A DNA stretch of 55,050 bases from an uncultured Prevotellaceae bacterium (GTDB lineage Bacteria; Bacteroidota; Bacteroidia; Bacteroidales; Bacteroidaceae): positions 1-55,050 of the forward strand of contig OMXV01000025.1 in assembly GCA_900315075.1 (NCBI GenBank), written 5' to 3'. The position numbers and the translations under genes were made by a program. Numbering within the stretch: position 1 is the first letter of the stretch; the number at the start of each line of letters is the position of its first letter. This document shows, in pieces, positions 52,728 to 55,050 of the stretch. A model generated the notes under the pieces. The model was not told where the DNA came from. It saw only the letters and a list, made by a program, of their open reading frames with translations, and searched no databases.

Positions 52728-55050
52728 ATGAAATCAATTAAAATTATCACTCTATTCATGATGTTCCCGCTGATGGCGATAGCGGAACCAATTGACAAGA
52801 AAAAGGCCCTGAAAATTGCTCAGCAACATATCAGTGAGAAAAAATCGGTACCATCCAGTCCAGTGATGACTATGGCCTATCAGTCATTGAGCCAGAAACG
52901 ACCCGGTCAGACCAATTATTATGTTTATAATATTGGAAATGACAAAGGATTTGTGATTGTCTCTGGCGACGATCGTGCCACTCCCATTCTTGGATATTCG
53001 GATGAAGGTTCGTTCGATATGAATCAAATGCCCGACAACATCAAAGCATGGATGTCGTATTATGACGAGGCTATGGATTTGGTCGTTGAGAAGAATATGG
53101 TGAACAGGAAGTTTGAAGGCAGACCTACTGATGTCATCACTCCTTTGCTGAAGACCAAATGGAACCAGGACAGTCCTTACAATATGCTTTGCCCCGATGG
53201 ATGCCCTTCGGGATGTATAGCTACTGCCATGGCTCAGGTAATGAACTATCACCAATATCCAACACAGGAAACTGCTCCCGTACCCTCATATTATTGTCAG
53301 TCGCTCAACAAACAAATGCCCGCTTTGCCGGCTACGACATTCGAGTGGGACAAAATGCGCAACACCTATTCTCGTAATTCCTCCGAGGAGAGCAAGATGG
53401 CGGTGGCAAAACTGATGCAATATTGTGGCCAAGTGGTGGAAATGAACTACGACCCCTCTGGCTCGGGTGCCAGTGGCATGATTTTGGCCGACCGCGTACC
53501 TCAATATTTCAGATATTCCCATACGATGCATTATGTCAGTCGGGCTGGTTATTCCATCGCAGAATGGGACAGCCTGCTGATTAATGAACTCAAGAACAAT
53601 CGCCCCATTCTCTATACTGGTTATACTACATCATCTGAGGGACATGCTTTCGTCTGCGATGGGTACGACGGAAAGGGGCTTTATCACATCAACTGGGGGT
53701 GGGGTGGTTCAGCTGACGGTTACTTCCGCATCTCTGTACTCGATAGCAATACCAATGGCATAGGTGCTGGTAGTTCTTCTTATAAGTTTTCAATCGACCA
53801 ATCAGCACTTTTAGGTTGGCAGCCATCTGGAACCGACGATTTTGTTGCACCTGAGCAACAAATCACCATTACTACTCGTCCCTATTTGGATAATTTTGAA
53901 TTTGAACGTAGAACTGTCAATTCCTATTTCCAAAATGTCAAAGCGAGATTTTATCTGATGTCGCAGCAGAAAGAAAGCAACTGGAGGGAATATGGACTGG
54001 CTCTTTATGACGATGAAGGAAATCAGTTGCAGACAGTGTGTACGCGAAATGATTATTTCTGGTCTGGATATGAATGGGGATATGATTTGGAATTCACCTT
54101 TGGAAAAGGAATTTCAAGCGGACATTATAGCATTCGTCCCGTCTATAAAAACAACAACGAATGGTTGCTGGCTTCTGGCGCAGACCGCAATTACATCGAG
54201 GTGGAAATCGACAGCCTACATGCTACGCTGACTCCCATTCCCAAAGCCAATTTCAAGGTCAGTAATGTGAAGAAACGTGGAAAGTTTTTCGTGGTCAACC
54301 TCAACAATCCCGATGAGGAATACAATGGGCTTATTTACCTTTTTAAAATGAACGAGTCGGGAGATTATGAGGCAATAGGTTATGAAAGTGTTGCATTAGA
54401 AGCCAGCAGCACCCGTGAAATTACGATATATATCGACGACCGCTATTCCTTGGATTTAGATAATGATGTCTATGCTTTGGGAGTGGATTGGACTGACCAT
54501 TTTTTCTATACGAATGTCACCAACGAAGATGCTGAGATTGAGAAAAGTTTCAATATCCTGAATTTTGCCGACGATGGCATGACCATTGTGGGCGATAGGG
54601 TGATGTGTGAGTTTACCTTGACCAACAATGGCACCGGACCATATCATCACTTTGTGATGGCTGGTGTGAGCAACAATGAAGGAGAACTTATAAAAGGCAG
54701 TCTCCGGAGTATCGTGAATATTCAACCAGGTGAGACATTGAATTTCAGAGAGGATTTCCCCTTGCAGGCTTTCGACGGACAATATGCGCTGAGCATACGT
54801 CATTATGTAGGCGATAATAATCTATCCTCATTCGATAGCGACTTTTTCGATGTTGCACCCGGCGCTATCTATTGGACTGCTGATGGCACTTTGCACACCC
54901 AATTGGCAGAGGAGACTTTTGTGGTGCCTGAGGAGGCTTTGGCTATAAATGTCTCTACGTTTGCAGCGAGATTGCGTGGCGCAGCCACGCATAAGCAAAA
55001 ACATAATGAAAATATTTGCTTAAACCGGATTAATCTTTTACCTTCGTTGT
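52728..55050 (+). CDS. C10 (streptopain-like) cysteine protease, secreted, partial
   Basis: The ATG at 52728 opens a frame without a stop to the window end (774 codons seen). A signal peptide precedes an inhibitory propeptide (about 20-130: KGFVIVSGDDRATPILGYSDEGSF). The mature enzyme has the catalytic Cys163 in GCIATAMAQVMNYH and His306 in EGHAFVCDGYDG, then YHINWGWGGSADGYF. After about 360 come several beta-sandwich domains. The frame begins 67 bp after the GH31 gene, across ATTCCGAATACTCCG-type repeats. The last 30 residues contain two palindromes and look atypical. Confidence 0.88.
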   Translation, partial: MKSIKIITLFMMFPLMAIAEPIDKKKALKIAQQHISEKKSVPSSPVMTMAYQSLSQKRPGQTNYYVYNIGNDKGFVIVSGDDRATPILGYSDEGSFDMNQMPDNIKAWMSYYDEAMDLVVEKNMVNRKFEGRPTDVITPLLKTKWNQDSPYNMLCPDGCPSGCIATAMAQVMNYHQYPTQETAPVPSYYCQSLNKQMPALPATTFEWDKMRNTYSRNSSEESKMAVAKLMQYCGQVVEMNYDPSGSGASGMILADRVPQYFRYSHTMHYVSRAGYSIAEWDSLLINELKNNRPILYTGYTTSSEGHAFVCDGYDGKGLYHINWGWGGSADGYFRISVLDSNTNGIGAGSSSYKFSIDQSALLGWQPSGTDDFVAPEQQITITTRPYLDNFEFERRTVNSYFQNVKARFYLMSQQKESNWREYGLALYDDEGNQLQTVCTRNDYFWSGYEWGYDLEFTFGKGISSGHYSIRPVYKNNNEWLLASGADRNYIEVEIDSLHATLTPIPKANFKVSNVKKRGKFFVVNLNNPDEEYNGLIYLFKMNESGDYEAIGYESVALEASSTREITIYIDDRYSLDLDNDVYALGVDWTDHFFYTNVTNEDAEIEKSFNILNFADDGMTIVGDRVMCEFTLTNNGTGPYHHFVMAGVSNNEGELIKGSLRSIVNIQPGETLNFREDFPLQAFDGQYALSIRHYVGDNNLSSFDSDFFDVAPGAIYWTADGTLHTQLAEETFVVPEEALAINVSTFAARLRGAATHKQKHNENICLNRINLLPSL
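54974..55023. repeat. Two adjacent palindromes within the protease gene
   Basis: TGCGTGGC/GCCACGCA (54974-54992, loop GCA) is followed directly by TAAGCAAA/TTTGCTTA (54993-55023, 15-nt loop). They lie in frame in the coding sequence near the window end. The encoded stretch (RLRGAATHKQKHNENICL) is unlike the flanking beta-sandwich sequence. Confidence 0.5.

Overview
The window looks like a chromosomal segment of a Prevotellaceae member (Prevotella/Segatella-like Bacteroidales). The evidence is: promoters of the Bacteroidetes type (TTTG-like -33 box, TAnnTTTG -7 box) before many genes; Bacteroidales-style Rhs proteins; secreted glycan-degrading enzymes ending in short 'DLQGR...GIYIVNGKK' tails; lipoprotein signals; and a C10 (streptopain-like) protease. 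No rRNA, tRNA or CRISPR array was seen.

Region 1 (1-13225) is a graveyard of orphan Rhs toxin tips and candidate immunity genes, invaded by insertion sequences. Five or six module remnants stand in a row: a JAMM/JAB-like toxin tail plus lipoprotein; an Rhs core with an alpha/beta-hydrolase tail; a tail broken by a stop plus a membrane protein; an Rhs core with a frameshifted tail plus lipoprotein; an Rhs core with a HEAYGH metalloprotease-like tail plus secreted partner; and a last chimeric Rhs scrap. They are broken up by an IS3-type element, an IS1595-type transposase with the tail of a second one, a minus-strand gene resembling a phage polyvalent nuclease, and a complete 2904-bp IS21-type element whose 8-bp target duplication lets the interrupted toxin be reconstructed in frame. 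One Rhs core carries an in-frame 72-bp quasi-palindromic insertion.

Region 2 (13213-20426, minus strand) reads, in transcription order: phenylacetate-CoA ligase, double-ACT protein, SGNH protein, MBOAT O-acyltransferase, CE2-type deacetylase and GH27 alpha-galactosidase. Region 3 (20755-29842) is housekeeping: a PepD-type dipeptidase, an AAA-CYTH fusion, a possible small RNA, a cohesin-like secreted protein, truA-hisC-hisD-hisG on the minus strand, and divergently a MltF-like lytic transglycosylase lipoprotein.

Region 4 (30026-55050) is a carbohydrate-degradation cluster. It holds a 1082-aa two-part glycosidase with a GH43-like lipoprotein (minus strand); then, on the plus strand, a PL11 rhamnogalacturonan lyase, a small acidic protein, a CE8 pectin methylesterase, a LacI-family regulator with an operator on its own promoter, GH31, GH2, GH31, and a C10 protease that runs off the window. 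The set points to pectin (rhamnogalacturonan) plus xylosyl/galactosyl side chains as substrate. No SusC/SusD pair is present.

Two families of dispersed intergenic repeats link regions 2-4. Family A is a GTTAAAGGGACAnTACCAT core with GATTGAAAATTGAA-type repeats. Family B is a conserved block of about 115-145 bp. Every copy lies just downstream of a gene and in that gene's orientation.
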